Assembly: GCA_030834765.1 (NCBI GenBank)
Contig: JAUQXG010000232.1
Coordinates: forward strand, 1-6,343
Length of the DNA stretch: 6,343 nt
Direction of reading: 5' to 3'
Source: Lutispora sp.
Lineage (GTDB): Bacteria; Bacillota; Clostridia; Lutisporales; Lutisporaceae
Shown in pieces: positions 5,451 through 6,343 of the stretch. The number at the start of each line of letters is the position of its first letter. Within the stretch, counting starts at the first letter, position 1. The translations under genes and the position numbers were made by a program. The notes under the pieces are model-generated. The model was not told where the DNA came from. It ran no database searches and saw only the letters and a list, made by a program, of their open reading frames with translations.

Positions 5451-6235
5451 GCACTATTTTCATTATTGTTTTGTAATAGCCTTTTTATTTGGGGTACTTT
5501 TTCTAAAGCTGCTCTGCGGCCTTCTTCTATACATATTTCCACTTGAGTAAAGTCAAGGGGGGCTATATTCTTTATGAAAGGTCTTATGCATACATCGGCA
5601 TCGGTCATTCTGCTTTTTAATATTTCATTCTCCATTGTTTCTAAACAGTGTAAAATGATATCAACCATATTATTAAACTTATCTTCTACCATGCTAATTC
5701 CTACATCCACAGCTATAACTATATCAGCTCCCATATCTTTTGCCACTGAAGTGGGCACTCTATCAATAACCCCTCCATCTACTAACATCATATCATCCAT
5801 CTCAATTGGACAGAATATTCCGGGCAAAGATATACTAGCTCTTACAGCTCTACTAACTTTTCCATTTCTAAATACATATCTTTGAGAATTCGTTAAATTT
5901 GTTGCAACAATTTCAAGAGGAACATCTAGCTGCTCTAAGTTTTTATTTTTTGTAATAAGTCTAATGAATTCCTCAACTTTATTTCCAGCAATCATTCCCT
6001 TTTTGTTTACTACAAAATCTATCCAGTTTATCCTATCCATTCTTTTTGCAATATCAATTATAATATCTAAGTTAACACCACAGCAAAAAACTGCACCAAT
6101 CAAGGCACCACTGCTGCATCCTGCAACATAATCAATAGGTATGTCATTCTCTATCAAAGTTTGAATAACACCTATATGTGCTAATCCTCTCGATGCACCT
6201 GATCCAAGAGCCAATCCAACCTTTAGCCTTTCCAT
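5447..6235 (-). CDS. Patatin-like phospholipase/esterase family protein (YlbK-type)
   Basis: The 262-residue product is a bacterial patatin-like serine hydrolase, probably acting on lipid acyl esters; the actual substrate is unknown. All catalytic elements are visible: the oxyanion-hole glycine loop GSGASRG (11-17), the nucleophile elbow G-C-S-S-G with Ser41 as the predicted nucleophile, and the dyad aspartate Asp153 in the DGG motif (LVDGGVIDRVPTSVAKDMGAD). A conserved RAVRASISLPGIFCPIE (129-145) precedes it. No signal peptide or membrane segment is evident, so it is predicted to be cytosolic. AGGAGG lies 7 bases before the ATG. Its place next to tmcAL parallels ylbK near ylbM in Bacillus, though here the genes converge. 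Its stop overlaps the tmcAL stop at TTAA, and a strong terminator follows. Confidence 0.93.
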   Translation of the reverse strand: MERLKVGLALGSGASRGLAHIGVIQTLIENDIPIDYVAGCSSGALIGAVFCCGVNLDIIIDIAKRMDRINWIDFVVNKKGMIAGNKVEEFIRLITKNKNLEQLDVPLEIVATNLTNSQRYVFRNGKVSRAVRASISLPGIFCPIEMDDMMLVDGGVIDRVPTSVAKDMGADIVIAVDVGISMVEDKFNNMVDIILHCLETMENEILKSRMTDADVCIRPFIKNIAPLDFTQVEICIEEGRRAALEKVPQIKRLLQNNNENSA

Positions 6236-6343
6236 ATCTAATCCTCCTAAATAAGCTGCAGCTCTAAAACTTCTAAAAATATGAAATTCTTATACTAATT
6301 CATATATAAACTTTCATATTAATCTATTAGTTCTTTTATATTA
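6236..6343. other. Upstream region of the patatin-like gene
   Basis: This 108-base AT-rich end of the window contains the ribosome binding site of the hydrolase gene (AGGAGG, minus strand, 6248-6243). It also holds a 9-base inverted repeat, AATATGAAA (6278-6286) and TTTCATATT (6312-6320), separated by 25 bases. A TATAAG hexamer on the minus strand lies within the spacer, but no matching -35 is clear, so I do not assign a promoter. No gene is visible here. Confidence 0.45.

Noticed and set aside
5451..5490. Possible plus-strand terminator after tmcAL (CTATT/AATAG arms before CTTTTTATTT)
   Set aside because: Only five AT-rich pairs with a 16-base loop; too weak to call.
5574..5885. Plus-strand open frame of 103 codons opposite the patatin-like gene
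   Set aside because: Antisense to an intact catalytic domain; it looks hydrophobic only because of the reverse reading.
6254..6263. Ten-base palindrome AGCTGCAGCT in the hydrolase leader
   Set aside because: A single short self-complementary word with no loop room and no partner; likely chance.
6293..6298. Isolated TACTAA half-site upstream of the hydrolase gene (another TTAGTA at 4152-4157)
   Set aside because: No second arm at FapR spacing in either place; such hexamers are expected by chance in AT-rich DNA.

Overview
The window is an AT-rich, tightly packed stretch of chromosome from a low-GC Gram-positive bacterium, most likely a member of the Clostridia. The basis is a FapR-type lipid regulator, a tmcAL (ylbM) homologue, strong AGGAGG-like ribosome binding sites, sigma-A-type promoters, and a gene order resembling the Bacillus ylbK-ylbM-ylbN-rpmF neighbourhood with ackA added. 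The genus cannot be fixed from the sequence. It looks like core genome: I see no insertion sequence, phage gene, CRISPR array, tRNA or rRNA.

Layout from left to right: fabH (5' part only, cut by the window edge), plsX and fapR form a minus-strand fatty-acid/phospholipid operon. It has a clear promoter (TTGATA-16-TATAAT) and a perfect FapR-type operator, TTAGTACCAACTACTAA, over the predicted transcription start. An intrinsic terminator separates it from the next minus-strand unit, a DUF177 (YceD/YlbN) gene plus rpmF, which has a consensus promoter TTGACA-17-TATAAT. Next comes ackA (acetate kinase), also on the minus strand, with no pta beside it. A 250-base, very AT-rich divergent region follows, then tmcAL on the plus strand. 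TmcAL converges with a minus-strand patatin-like (YlbK-type) hydrolase gene. Their stop codons overlap by 4 bases, and the hydrolase terminator lies inside the tmcAL coding sequence.

The genes serve three linked housekeeping themes. FapR senses malonyl-CoA and, by its operator, should repress its own operon, which supplies PlsX (acyl-ACP to acyl-phosphate) and FabH (first condensation of fatty-acid synthesis). The DUF177 protein and L32 belong to large-subunit ribosome biogenesis. AckA interconverts acetate and acetyl-phosphate, and TmcAL consumes acetate to acetylate the wobble cytidine of elongator tRNA-Met, so these two divergent genes share a metabolite. I found no undescribed multi-gene system. 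The points worth a second look are regulatory and architectural: the FapR operator with an extra half-site, a terminator embedded in a convergent gene, a Glu-codon tail that doubles as a ribosome binding site, and an inverted repeat bracketing the DUF177-rpmF promoter.
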